DNA from: Bacteroidales bacterium
GTDB lineage: Bacteria; Bacteroidota; Bacteroidia; Bacteroidales; WCHB1-69
Assembly: GCA_017651425.1 (NCBI GenBank)
Contig: JAGCCZ010000021.1
Location: 1 to 64,000, forward strand
Direction: 5' to 3'
Length of the DNA stretch: 64,000 bases
The notes below the pieces were generated by a model. That model made no database searches. It was not told the DNA's origin and was given only the letters and a program-made list of their open reading frames with translations. Shown here one piece after another: positions 28,501 to 36,192 of the stretch. The translations under genes were made by a program, and so were the position numbers. Position 1 is the first letter of the stretch. Each line of letters opens with the position of its first letter.

Positions 28501-30228
28501 GTCAATGTGCAAGACTATTCCTATCGAGATTTCCAAAATGAAGCCAATACCATTGCCTATTTGAATGGCCGTTACGAGACCGACAAGAAGAATTTCACCG
28601 CACAGGCCGTCTTTGACACCTTGCAGGTCGGTTTTATAGCACCGTTCTTGTCTTCCTTCAGCGATGTCTTTACGGGAACAGCCTCGGGGAAACTCTCATT
28701 TGTCGCCAATCCGAAAGCCACCTATTTGGAGGGGAATGTCACGGCGGTGGATGTGCTTATGGGTATTGCGGCTCTGGGCACAACGTACTATGTCAAGAAT
28801 CAGGATATCCGGTTTAATTCGGAGGGCATCTTTTTTGACGATATGCAAATTCTTGACAAAAATGGCGACAAGGCCACGATGACGGGTAGCATCAAGCACC
28901 GTTTTTTCAAGGATATGGTCATAGACTTGGGCATCCATACAGACCGGGCAATGGTGTTGAACGCTCCCAAAAGTCCAACCGCTGTCTTTTATGGCGACGG
29001 CATTGTCTCCGGGGATGTTTCCATAAAAGGTGATGAGAACCATATTGTCTTTTTAGGACCCAATTTGCGTACGCTTGACGGGACGCGCATCGTGCTGCAG
29101 GTTACCTCTGCCAGTACGGCGTCGCAATCCAATGCCATTGTCTTCACTCCAAAACAATGGGAACAGGATCCTTCCGAGGAGGTTTTTGACAAAAAAAAGT
29201 CATCAACAGCCTTGGACTTTGATTTCACGTTCAATGTGACCAATGATGCCGACGTGGTGCTCTTTTTGGAGTCCATCGGTGGTACGATGAATGCCCGCGC
29301 CGACGGCAAGTTCCAGCTTCTCTACAGAGACGGTGAGCTCAACCTCTATGGCGATCTCGGCCTTCATTCGGGCGATTTCAAGATTTCGCTCTTTAACATC
29401 GTCAATTCACGCTTTACCTTGGTGCCTGGCGGCAGCATTCACTTCGACGGTCCGCTGGATGACATGACGGTCAATATGAGTGCCTATAAAAGTTCCAAGA
29501 CATCGTTGTCCAGCATTATCCCGGCGGATTATATTGGAAGCGGCACCTCCAATGTCAATGCCTACCTTCACCTTAATGGGCCTATCATGCAGCGCATCGA
29601 ACCCACCTTCAGTTTTGAGCTGCCCAACAGCAACGAGGAACTTTCTAACATGTTCTTCACGGCCATTGATACGACCAATAAGGAGAATTTAACCCGTCAA
29701 TTTGCCTATTTCCTCGTGACAAACAGCTTCATGCCGAACAGCCTCGAAGTCTCGTCTGGCATTCCGGGCATGAATATGTTCAGCAATATTGTCAATAATA
29801 TGCTTAAGGATTTCTTTGCGACGCGGAACGGTTCGTTTGGCATTACCTATAACCAGGCCACGGAAACGAGCTCGGCGGAGTACGGTGTCACCGGCAGCGC
29901 CAACCTGCTCAAGGACCGTATGACATTGGAGACCAGTATCGGTTACTACGATGACAGAAATACGCAGGCTTTGTACAACATGTATGGCGACTTCACCGTG
30001 AACTACAACATCAACAGGGAGGGCACTTGGAAGGTGAAGGCCTACACTTATATCGGCCAGCGGGACGAGACCTTTTACTATCAGAACGACCAGATCCGTT
30101 ATACGGCGGGTGTGGCTCTTGCATACAAACAAGACTTCAATACGCCGCGTCGCAAGGGAAAGGCAGTAAAGGAAAAACGCGCCAAAAAGAGTAAGGCTCC
30201 AAAAGAAAAAAAGAATGAAAAGCACTAA
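25597..30228 (+). CDS. tamB: translocation/assembly module TamB-like protein
   Basis: This encodes about 1543 residues. An N-terminal membrane anchor (residues about 13-33) is followed by a long beta-helical AsmA/DUF490-type body. The conserved C-terminal TamB region spans about 1200-1480 (GDLGLHSGDFKISLFNI, then LVPGGSIHFDG and FSFELPNSNEELSNMFF). TamB spans the periplasm and moves lipids or helps outer-membrane assembly. The last 30 residues are almost all Lys/Arg/Ala. The start is uncertain: TTG at 25597 gives a basic segment before the anchor, while the first ATG is at 25636. The next gene overlaps by 14 bases. Confidence 0.9.
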   Translation: MSGKSRKKFWKVIMWILIAFLLLDLIVVGLLFVPSVQTFVVGKVTDKLTEKWGTEISMKDIHITPTLKLVAHDFRICDHHHNDMIFVGTVKGRLNYFKLKPLKLVFHQIDLYKANVVVRKYAGEPSVNFAVWAKVFPHKETHSQFLLTATNLKLANSRVAIVNDDQRKVMDTKDNPDIDYAYYELSDVHMDCDDFKVLSKGFTTIAAKFNHLAYNQYNGFSLTDGKGDFSICDTSLIFDKMRLVTPHSDLNMDLAFYYPDWSGMGEFVDSVYFKTSIHPSQLGMQDVVAHAPSLKGMDETLMIEADRFEGPIRDFRLIGLHAGWGMGTQLNGDLACKDILNFKRAQITANIDSSQVNIPELANFTLPGGKKIPINKTVAKFGNTSLKCFFSGTPSVFDAQVDANTSLGKLYANLGTFVEDGKLQFEGSVSSPSMNLARLTNKSKILGTTGAHLSVDGEMASATLDADNFKTLKAHLSGDVQHFDLRGYRLRNTKIKADYQDKFYNCTVVGNDPNFKGNAIAQLDLTGDMPSLQGTVSLDKLDAGAIALKLPAIDSSKAKGLDKLIYNLQQNPQLKVSFDNFAVALHGSNLENVNGYAACDNIRIYSNSDSLLGDRIRLTAFNTENTHKYILASGIANATLETSYHLNSIKDTLRNLAHTFFPKLVSSNTADVAVNIPQAENAEPGFLNMHVTTYRSWNVLRMLMPDVFIAPNSTVDLAITSDHRADKIQADVPFFGIRNKFAVHNLVLDGNASTTKSLDLVLKSDSILAVLGKTRMPFTDVDLKATALNDSIQYKLEWFNEFNKKKSSVSRLAGSINLADVDDIAFNLRNSVLYLNDMAWQFNDDNDIHVQNGSVSVSDLLLHNGNSNISVDGKFNKGTRDRLHVQAHDFDLGVLNSIAGDLGLGGTLSLDANMIYPKDRMIVFGKVLADEFMFNNSKMGDLFVVAGLDTTGGVGFSGGIFQNENNAHVNVQDYSYRDFQNEANTIAYLNGRYETDKKNFTAQAVFDTLQVGFIAPFLSSFSDVFTGTASGKLSFVANPKATYLEGNVTAVDVLMGIAALGTTYYVKNQDIRFNSEGIFFDDMQILDKNGDKATMTGSIKHRFFKDMVIDLGIHTDRAMVLNAPKSPTAVFYGDGIVSGDVSIKGDENHIVFLGPNLRTLDGTRIVLQVTSASTASQSNAIVFTPKQWEQDPSEEVFDKKKSSTALDFDFTFNVTNDADVVLFLESIGGTMNARADGKFQLLYRDGELNLYGDLGLHSGDFKISLFNIVNSRFTLVPGGSIHFDGPLDDMTVNMSAYKSSKTSLSSIIPADYIGSGTSNVNAYLHLNGPIMQRIEPTFSFELPNSNEELSNMFFTAIDTTNKENLTRQFAYFLVTNSFMPNSLEVSSGIPGMNMFSNIVNNMLKDFFATRNGSFGITYNQATETSSAEYGVTGSANLLKDRMTLETSIGYYDDRNTQALYNMYGDFTVNYNINREGTWKVKAYTYIGQRDETFYYQNDQIRYTAGVALAYKQDFNTPRRKGKAVKEKRAKKSKAPKEKKNEKH
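25606..25613 (-). promoter_or_regulatory. Bacteroidetes -7 element of tsaD (TACTTTTG)
   Basis: TACTTTTG on the minus strand lies 22 bases before the tsaD ATG. It overlaps the proposed N-terminal codons of divergent tamB, so the two genes share almost no intergenic DNA. Confidence 0.6.
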
Positions 30229-31348
30229 GAGCATCATTGCCATCATCGCTATCCTTGCGATCATTGTCTTCTTGGGGTGGTTTTTTTTCGACATCATGAT
30301 ATACATGCTTGTCGCTCTGGCGCTTTCCTTTTTGGGCAAGCCGCTCATGCGCCTGCTGGGACGTATCAAGATCAAAGGCAAACCTTTCCCTGTTTCCCTG
30401 GCCGCTGCCATCACCTTGATTGTCATCTTTATGGCCATTTTCATGGTTATCTATTTCCTCGTTCCGGTCATTGTCCGGGAGGTGACCTCCATCATGGCCA
30501 TCGATCCCACGGCCCTCAACTCGGGGTTTGAGGATTGGCTCAACCAGTTGGACCCTCTGCTCAAGAAGTTCGGATTCCTCAACGACGGGGAGCATTTCTC
30601 CACTTTTGTCTCGGAAGAGGTCCAGCGCCTGTTCCAGCAGATTGACATGTCGAATGTTGTGCGCGACACCATGGGCGTGGCCAAGGCTTTCTTCATCGGG
30701 CTCTTTTCCGTGCTGTTCATGACCTTTTTTGCGCTGAAAGACCACGGTATCTTCTTCAAGATGCTCGGTAATTGGATTCCCACCCGATATAGGAACGATT
30801 TTTCCAATATTTTGGATGCTACGGGCAAACAGCTCTCCTCCTACTTTATCGGCGTGTTCATTGATATGCTTTGTGTGGGATTGATCGAAATGTTGCTCTG
30901 TCTCATCTTCCGCGTGCCCAATGCGCCGCTCATCGGCACCATCGGTGGTCTGTTGAACATCATCCCGTTTGTGGGCCCCCTCATCGCTGCCGCCGCCGCT
31001 GTGGTCATATCGGTCACGTCACTCATCCCTGCCGCACCCGAGTCGGCTTATATTGTGAACACCATCGTCAAGGTGTTGTGCATCATTGTCGCCACCAAGC
31101 TCCTCGACGACTTCGTCCTGCAGCCCACCATTTACGGCAAGCGCACCCAGACGCATCCGTTGGAGATTTTCATCGTCATCTTGATGGCCGGGTATGTGGG
31201 CGGCATCTTCGCCATGATTTTCGCTGTGCCCGCCTATACCATTTTGCGCATCGTGGTACAGGTCTTCTTCGGGGCCTATTTCGCGCCGGAAGGCGGCGAG
31301 ATTGTCGCCGACACGCCGTCAGAGACTGTTGAGGAGATTACAAAATAA
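30215..31348 (+). CDS. AI-2E family transporter (YdiK/TqsA-type permease)
   Basis: This encodes 377 residues. About eight membrane segments flank a soluble domain near residues 90-150, as in the PF01594 family. Typical pieces are FFALKDHGIFFKML near 175, the GTIGGLLNIIPFVGPLIAA helix pair near 245, and PTIYGKRTQTHPLEIF near 305. Members export small molecules or exchange Na+/H+, and few substrates are proven, so autoinducer-2 transport cannot be assumed. Its start lies inside the 3' end of tamB, implying one transcript. Confidence 0.9.
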   Translation: MKSTKSIIAIIAILAIIVFLGWFFFDIMIYMLVALALSFLGKPLMRLLGRIKIKGKPFPVSLAAAITLIVIFMAIFMVIYFLVPVIVREVTSIMAIDPTALNSGFEDWLNQLDPLLKKFGFLNDGEHFSTFVSEEVQRLFQQIDMSNVVRDTMGVAKAFFIGLFSVLFMTFFALKDHGIFFKMLGNWIPTRYRNDFSNILDATGKQLSSYFIGVFIDMLCVGLIEMLLCLIFRVPNAPLIGTIGGLLNIIPFVGPLIAAAAAVVISVTSLIPAAPESAYIVNTIVKVLCIIVATKLLDDFVLQPTIYGKRTQTHPLEIFIVILMAGYVGGIFAMIFAVPAYTILRIVVQVFFGAYFAPEGGEIVADTPSETVEEITK

Positions 31349-31398
31349 GGGAATTATATACTTGATGGCATAAATCAGGGCTTTTGCATCTTTTTTTT

Positions 31399-31484
31399 GA
31401 TTTGGGCGTGCCGGCGCGGCGGCGGGAATTATGTCACATTCGCACACGCCATCAAATGCCGCCGCGCCGTCGGGCTTTCCGCTC
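31399..31484 (+). repeat. dispersed intergenic repeat, block B (copy 2)
   Basis: It matches the minus strand of 5193-5277. GCGGCGGCGGG and CCGCCGCGCCG form opposite arms of a GC-rich hairpin. Confidence 0.6.
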
Positions 31485-31517
31485 CAATAATTTTGGTTTA
31501 AGACCCACCACCATCCC

Positions 31518-31554
31518 GCGAGACGCGAAGCGTCAAGCGGAACCTCCGTCTCGC
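31518..31554. repeat. intergenic hairpin
   Basis: Perfect arms GCGAGACG and CGTCTCGC surround a second small stem, GACGC-GAA-GCGTC. No T-run follows. It is part of the 678-base gap 31349-32026, which holds no convincing gene. Confidence 0.5.
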
Positions 31555-31768
31555 CAGGGAACGCATTCCCACCAAAATCATTTCCGCTTCAATCCCTCAC
31601 GCGGGCTCGTCGAACCCTTCATCCGTTTCGTGGCGAGCAACCTGCAACCTCGTCTCAACGTTCTCCCGCGCCGCGATTTTCCCGCGCACGCATCCCATCC
31701 CAGGGGTTGCAGCGCTACCAAGCTCTTGCCCCTGCCGGGGCTGCTCAAGGAAAATGATTACCTCTATT

Positions 31769-31830
31769 GTCCCGGAGGGACATCCTCTCAATAACCCCAC
31801 ACAAGCGACGAAGGAGCGCAATGTGGGGTG
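31769..31830 (+). repeat. dispersed intergenic repeat, block C (copy 2)
   Basis: CCCGGAGGGA, then TCTCAATAACCCCAC, then GCGCAATGTGGGG, the same motif order as the minus strand of 4876-4921. It runs directly into block A. Confidence 0.55.
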
Positions 31831-31908
31831 GGACGACGGCACCGATACCCTCTCGCGGCGCAGGAGTCGGCATCCAAGATGCAAGAAACCTGCTCGCCGC
31901 GAAAGGGA
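31822..31908 (+). repeat. dispersed intergenic repeat, block A (copy 2)
   Basis: Outer arms TCGCGGCG (31853-31860) and CGCCGCGA (31895-31902) are identical to copy 1. The inner stem is different, GCATC-CAA-GATGC. Confidence 0.6.
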
Positions 31909-31933
31909 GGCGTTGGAAAAAAACGTTGCTTAG

Positions 31934-31953
31934 AGACCTGCTCATGCAGGTCT
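31934..31953. repeat. perfect 8-bp hairpin
   Basis: AGACCTGC, loop TCAT, GCAGGTCT. It lies 74 bases beyond the stop of the minus-strand protease gene and 32 bases after block A. No T-run follows, so a terminator role is doubtful. Confidence 0.45.
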
Positions 31954-32026
31954 GGTGCCATCAGGTATATAACCACCCAAAATAGTAACGTTTCTCCCAA
32001 TAACAGGAGTAGGGGATTGTTTCCTT

Positions 32027-33082
32027 TTATCTCGACAATGCGATGGCACCGCCGCCAGACTGGATCCAGTCAGCAGCTGTTTCAATGATGTTGTCTTTGC
32101 CTTGCGCCACGGCGGCGGGGTCAAGGATGACCCTCACTTCAGGCGGAACGCCGTTCTCGTAATTGCCGCCGTCAAGGGCAATGGTCCGGGTGCAGCTGAA
32201 ACGGTAACGCCAGCCATTGGGTAGCATGCCACCGTTGGGCAGGCCTGTGCCGCCGCCAGTGTAGTCTCCGAAAAGCTTCACATTGTCGAATGCCTGCGTA
32301 CACAGGGCAAAATAAGAGGTCGCGCTGAACGAGCCGCGGTCGATGAGCACTGCCACCGGCTTGATATAGGGCTTTTTGCCTAAAATGCTGGAATCGGGGG
32401 CGTAACGGACCTGTGCTGGGGTGAAGTCGTTGTGGCCAGGCCCTGCCTTGTGCTGCACCGAGTAGAGTGGCTGTTTGTGGCAGTCGAACAGTCTGACCAG
32501 CTGGGTCAGGTTTGTGATGCTGCCGCCGCCGTTTTGACGCAAGTCGAGAATCATGCCGTCGCAATCTTTGTACTGATTCGCAATGTATTTGAGTTCTTCG
32601 TCACTTATATCCGAAGAGAAGGAGCTGTAACGGATGTAAGCCACCTTGCCGTCGCGAATGGCGTTGTGCCTCAGCGAGCCGGTCTGGTGACCCTGCAGGG
32701 TCAGATAGTGAAGCAAGACGACATTCCCGTCAAAGCAGCCGTTGGCACTTCCCCAATATGATATCGTGTCGCTGCGCATGACGTCAAAATCGCTCCAAAG
32801 GTTGGTGTGCCCGTCTCTCAAAACATTCAACATGGCGGCGCAAACCCGGAACAGGCTGTCGTCGCTCATCTCGTCATAGACCATCGGACGATATACAGTG
32901 TGTATGGAATCCCAATTCACCCCCTTGACGTCGAAAAAGGTGTATTGTTGGTCCACCCGGTTCCAAAGATATTCGAATACATTGGTCGGTGTCTTGAGTT
33001 CGTCTTTCTCCATAAATATGCCGCTGCAAGAGGAAAAGACAATGGCAATAAGGCAAAATATGATGAAATTGATCTTTTTCAT
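32027..33082 (-). CDS. S41 family peptidase lipoprotein
   Basis: This encodes 351 residues with a lipobox (IVFSSCSG, Cys near residue 19), so it is probably anchored in an envelope membrane. The protease core has DGMILDLRQNGGGSI near 175-190 and the catalytic-serine segment DRGSFSATSYFA near 250, as in C-terminal processing/tricorn-like serine proteases with a Ser-Lys dyad. A PDZ domain is not obvious. It follows the gene at 33095-33904 by 12 bases and shares its promoter. Target unknown. Confidence 0.88.
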   Translation of the reverse strand: MKKINFIIFCLIAIVFSSCSGIFMEKDELKTPTNVFEYLWNRVDQQYTFFDVKGVNWDSIHTVYRPMVYDEMSDDSLFRVCAAMLNVLRDGHTNLWSDFDVMRSDTISYWGSANGCFDGNVVLLHYLTLQGHQTGSLRHNAIRDGKVAYIRYSSFSSDISDEELKYIANQYKDCDGMILDLRQNGGGSITNLTQLVRLFDCHKQPLYSVQHKAGPGHNDFTPAQVRYAPDSSILGKKPYIKPVAVLIDRGSFSATSYFALCTQAFDNVKLFGDYTGGGTGLPNGGMLPNGWRYRFSCTRTIALDGGNYENGVPPEVRVILDPAAVAQGKDNIIETAADWIQSGGGAIALSR

Positions 33083-33094
33083 GACAGTATGGGA

Positions 33095-33904
33095 TTAGAT
33101 TTTGAACAAGAATTGAATATATGTGGTGCTGAGAATGTTGTCGTAACGGTAAACGCTTTTTTTGCCAGTGGTGAGGAAACTGACGCTGTGGCCAAAGGAG
33201 ATACGGTTGCCGTTGCGCAAGTTGACGGTAAGTCCCCAATCAGTGGCATACCCGGGAAACATCTTGAACGATGTTTCATTGGAATTCATCAGTATGCGGA
33301 GAGCATGGGTCTCTCCAAGTGGATCATGCACGTATGCGTATCCGGGGCGTGAGGCTACGGTGAACAAGGGCAACGAGAACCTGAAGTAAGCCGTCATCCA
33401 TGGATGGGACTTGTCTTTCTTGTCGTAAGCGAAATCGCACTGCACCAACTCTTCTGCGGCAAAATTGCCGAAGAGCGATAATGTTGCTTGTGCATTCTGC
33501 AAAGCGGGGATGCTCTTGAAATCCACAATGCTGCTCACAGACGCCCCCGACCAGAAATGCCATCGGCTTTCGGAGGGCTTCAGGCAACTGTAAAGGAACT
33601 CCAGTTTTGGGACAAAGCAATGCATGGTCCCCGATGGTTCTGAAAGGAATGTTTTCGACCACTGGAAATCGAATTGTATGTGACAGCGCTTCCATTCGTC
33701 GGTGAAACCGCCATTAAAACCTGTTGTAAGGCCTGAGAAGGAATACGGGATAATACTTCTGTCAACGCACCGTGCGACGCCGATACCTCCTTTGAAATTA
33801 AGATAGAAGGAGTTTCCCTTGCCGGCACCGGCGTTTTGTGCTTTGCCATCAAGGACGCCTGAAAGCATGGCAATGGCAAGTGTAAAGGTTAGAATCTGTT
33901 TCAT
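33095..33904 (-). CDS. putative outer-membrane beta-barrel or secreted protein of unknown function
   Basis: This encodes 269 residues from the ATG at 33904, giving a signal peptide (MKQILTFTLAIAMLSGVLDG). An upstream in-frame ATG at 33940 would lie within or before the -7 element at 33930-33937 and is rejected. Alternating hydrophobic strands (CHIQFDFQWSKTF, AYFRFSLPLFTV, WGLTVNLRNGNRISFG) and the terminal aromatic-ending strand YIQFLFKI suggest an outer-membrane barrel of about eight to ten strands. It is the first gene of a two-gene operon with the S41 lipoprotein. I do not recognise the family. Confidence 0.72.
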   Translation of the reverse strand: MKQILTFTLAIAMLSGVLDGKAQNAGAGKGNSFYLNFKGGIGVARCVDRSIIPYSFSGLTTGFNGGFTDEWKRCHIQFDFQWSKTFLSEPSGTMHCFVPKLEFLYSCLKPSESRWHFWSGASVSSIVDFKSIPALQNAQATLSLFGNFAAEELVQCDFAYDKKDKSHPWMTAYFRFSLPLFTVASRPGYAYVHDPLGETHALRILMNSNETSFKMFPGYATDWGLTVNLRNGNRISFGHSVSFLTTGKKSVYRYDNILSTTYIQFLFKI

Positions 33905-33929
33905 GTAAGAGTGAAAATAAATTAGGCGG

Positions 33930-33937
33930 CAAAAGTA
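33930..33937 (-). promoter_or_regulatory. Bacteroidetes -7 element (TACTTTTG)
   Basis: Minus-strand TACTTTTG lies 26 bases before the ATG at 33904 and serves the two-gene unit with the S41 peptidase. Confidence 0.6.
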
Positions 33938-34141
33938 CACAAATTATGTGTGCAAAATGACAAAAGATTTCCGCTTTGGCGGTGTGTGCCTTGCCTCTGC
34001 TAACGTGCCTGACGGTGGAAAAGGCACGATGTTAGTTTGTCAACCGGATGACATCCTTGAAATCATCGTGTAGATAGAAAAACCTTCGCCGCTTTTACAA
34101 AAAAAATACACGACAGGTATGTGGCCCAATCACTTTTTTGC

Positions 34142-34149
34142 TATTTTTG
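34142..34149 (+). promoter_or_regulatory. Bacteroidetes -7 element (TATTTTTG)
   Basis: TATTTTTG lies 43 bases before the ATG at 34192. An in-frame ATG at 34138 lies upstream of the element and is rejected as the start. Confidence 0.55.
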
Positions 34150-34191
34150 CACTTGTTTTTACATGAGTGTTTACACTTTGAGAATCAAAGT

Positions 34192-35049
34192 ATGGTAAAG
34201 GACTATTCATCATTGGGGCCTGCGTATCGCAACTTCAAGGTCAGGGAGGGGGTGTATGTCCCTGAACCGTCCGAGATTTTCTCTGGAGACGACCCGTTCA
34301 AGAAAATGGCCCCCATCCGGGGGAAATGCAAGGATATAAAGTTTGACGCTACATATCCCTATCTTGACAAGTCGCTTAAATTCAAGATCTGGCACATTAT
34401 TATATATTGTATCACCTGGTTTGTGGCTTTCCCGGCCAACCGCATCCGGTACGGACTCAGGATTGAGGGCCGCGACAAGATCCGCAAGAACCGCAAGCTC
34501 TTTGCCAACGGTATGATGACCGTCTGCAACCATATTGGCAGATGGGATATGATTTCCGTGTTGCAGGCGATGCGCTACCGCATGGCGTGGATTCCGATGT
34601 ACTCCGAGCCGTTTAAGGGCCAGGACGGCTTTCTGATGAAACACATAGGCGGCATCGCCATCCCGGACAACTACAGTGGCCTCCGGAAGTTTGACCAGGC
34701 TATAGAGGAACTGCACTCCGGCAAGCAATGGATTCACATATTCCCCGAAAGCTGCAGCTGGAAATTCTATGCTCCAATCCGGCCTTTCAAGATTGGCGCC
34801 TTCAACATGGCCTGCAAATACGTCCTTCCCGTTGTTCCAATGGCGATTTCGTTCAGGCCACGCACCGGATGGCGCAGATTCTTCAGCAAGGACGAACCGT
34901 TGCTCACCATCCATGTGGGCGACCCGATACTGCCAGATCCCAACACCCCCCGCAAGGAGGATGCGGCCCGGATACGCGATGCAGCGCACAAGGTGATGCT
35001 TGACATGGCGGGCATAGTCTCCAATCCATGGCCGTCTAATATTGATTGA
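34192..35049 (+). CDS. glsA: lysophospholipid acyltransferase-like protein, probable glycine-lipid O-acyltransferase
   Basis: This encodes 285 residues with the glycerolipid acyltransferase motifs HIGRWD (HX4D) near residue 114 and FPES near 182, plus one membrane segment near 65-80. It belongs with PlsC-like enzymes. Directly downstream is an OlsB-like N-acyltransferase. In Bacteroides thetaiotaomicron such a pair, GlsB and GlsA, makes glycine lipids: GlsB N-acylates glycine and GlsA adds the second, O-linked acyl chain. The same pairing supports that role here. The order of function is inferred from family, not proven. Confidence 0.8.
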   Translation: MVKDYSSLGPAYRNFKVREGVYVPEPSEIFSGDDPFKKMAPIRGKCKDIKFDATYPYLDKSLKFKIWHIIIYCITWFVAFPANRIRYGLRIEGRDKIRKNRKLFANGMMTVCNHIGRWDMISVLQAMRYRMAWIPMYSEPFKGQDGFLMKHIGGIAIPDNYSGLRKFDQAIEELHSGKQWIHIFPESCSWKFYAPIRPFKIGAFNMACKYVLPVVPMAISFRPRTGWRRFFSKDEPLLTIHVGDPILPDPNTPRKEDAARIRDAAHKVMLDMAGIVSNPWPSNID

Positions 35050-35064
35050 CAATAATTTATCACG

Positions 35065-36123
35065 ATGAATACCATAATTGATCCTGTACCGGTTGAACTG
35101 CTGAAGGCAGAACTTACCAAATCCAAAAAACTGGAAGACACCAACAAAGGGCACAACGAGCTCTACATCGTAACCTGGCAAGATTCCCCCAATGTCGTCA
35201 CCGAAATTGGCCGGCTGCGCGAGCTGACTTTTCGTGAGGCCGGCGGCTCCACGGGCAATGCGGTGGACCTTGACGAATACGACAAAATGGAGAACCCCTA
35301 TAGGCAGTTGATAGTTTGGGACCCGGACAACGAGGCAATTGTGGGCGGCTATCGCTTCTTCTATGGCTCTGATGCAAAGTTTGACGAGAAGGGTCAGCCG
35401 ATCATGGCAAGTTCCCATCAGTTCCGCTTCTCCCAGAAGTTTATCGATGAGTACCTGCCGCATGTGCTGGAACTCGGACGCAATTTTGTAGCCCCGGCAT
35501 ATCAGAGTTCCAAGAATGGTTCAAAGTCCATTTTTGCTCTTGACAACTTGTGGGATGGCCTGGTGGCCATTATCATGAAGAACCCTAATCTGCTTTATTT
35601 CTTCGGAAAGATAACCATTTATCCGTCATACGACTATATCGTCAGGGATTTGATCTATCATTTCCTCTGGAAACACTATGGTGACAAAGAGGGACTTGTC
35701 CGTCCGTGGGAAGACCAGTCCGTCATGCCGGATTCTGATCCGGGATTGATGGACCTGGTTGTCCACAAGGAGGAATTGGCGGAAGACTACAAGTTGCTCC
35801 GGGAGGCGGCCAGAATGCGCGGGGTGAACATCCCGCCGAATGTGACGGCGTATATCTCCATTACCTCCCAGATGCTTATGTTCGGCACGGCAGTGAACCA
35901 TCTGATGCACAACATTGAGGATACCGCGGTGCTCATCCCGTTCGACTTGATCTACCATGAAAAGAAGATGCGGCACATTGGGGCATATCTTCGGTTTATC
36001 AATGCGAGAAAACGCAAGAAAGAGGATGCGCCCCTGACGGAAAACGAAATGATAGAGAACTGGATGATCCGCCGTCATCGCAAGGTGATGCGAATGCTTA
36101 AGAAAGTGGGAAGAAAGATGTAG
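35065..36123 (+). CDS. glsB: OlsB-like GNAT N-acyltransferase, probable glycine N-acyltransferase
   Basis: This encodes 352 residues. The PF13444-type acyltransferase core includes LRELTFREAGGSTGNAVDLD near residue 50, then VGGYRFFYG and LELGRNFVAPAYQ. It transfers an acyl chain from acyl-ACP to an amino group. Related OlsB acts on ornithine, and the Bacteroides homologue GlsB acts on glycine. It starts 15 bases after glsA, so the two form one operon ending at a shared terminator. The C-terminal 60 residues are strongly basic. Confidence 0.83.
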   Translation: MNTIIDPVPVELLKAELTKSKKLEDTNKGHNELYIVTWQDSPNVVTEIGRLRELTFREAGGSTGNAVDLDEYDKMENPYRQLIVWDPDNEAIVGGYRFFYGSDAKFDEKGQPIMASSHQFRFSQKFIDEYLPHVLELGRNFVAPAYQSSKNGSKSIFALDNLWDGLVAIIMKNPNLLYFFGKITIYPSYDYIVRDLIYHFLWKHYGDKEGLVRPWEDQSVMPDSDPGLMDLVVHKEELAEDYKLLREAARMRGVNIPPNVTAYISITSQMLMFGTAVNHLMHNIEDTAVLIPFDLIYHEKKMRHIGAYLRFINARKRKKEDAPLTENEMIENWMIRRHRKVMRMLKKVGRKM

Positions 36124-36140
36124 GTTTGAACCTGTAAAAA

Positions 36141-36173
36141 AAAGAGGCGCTCCACAAGGGAACGCCTCTTTTT
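36141..36173. terminator. bidirectional rho-independent terminator
   Basis: AAAGAGGCG pairs with CGCCTCTTT around a 13-base loop, with A- and T-runs on the two sides. It lies between convergent glsB and the cDPG synthase-like gene. Confidence 0.8.
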
Positions 36174-36192
36174 GTAAAAAAACAGAAAGGGG

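Noticed and set aside
31384..31794. 136-codon plus-strand frame in the 31.3-32.0 kb gap
   Set aside because: It spans repeat block B and several hairpins, is Arg/Pro-rich and has no promoter or homology I can see.
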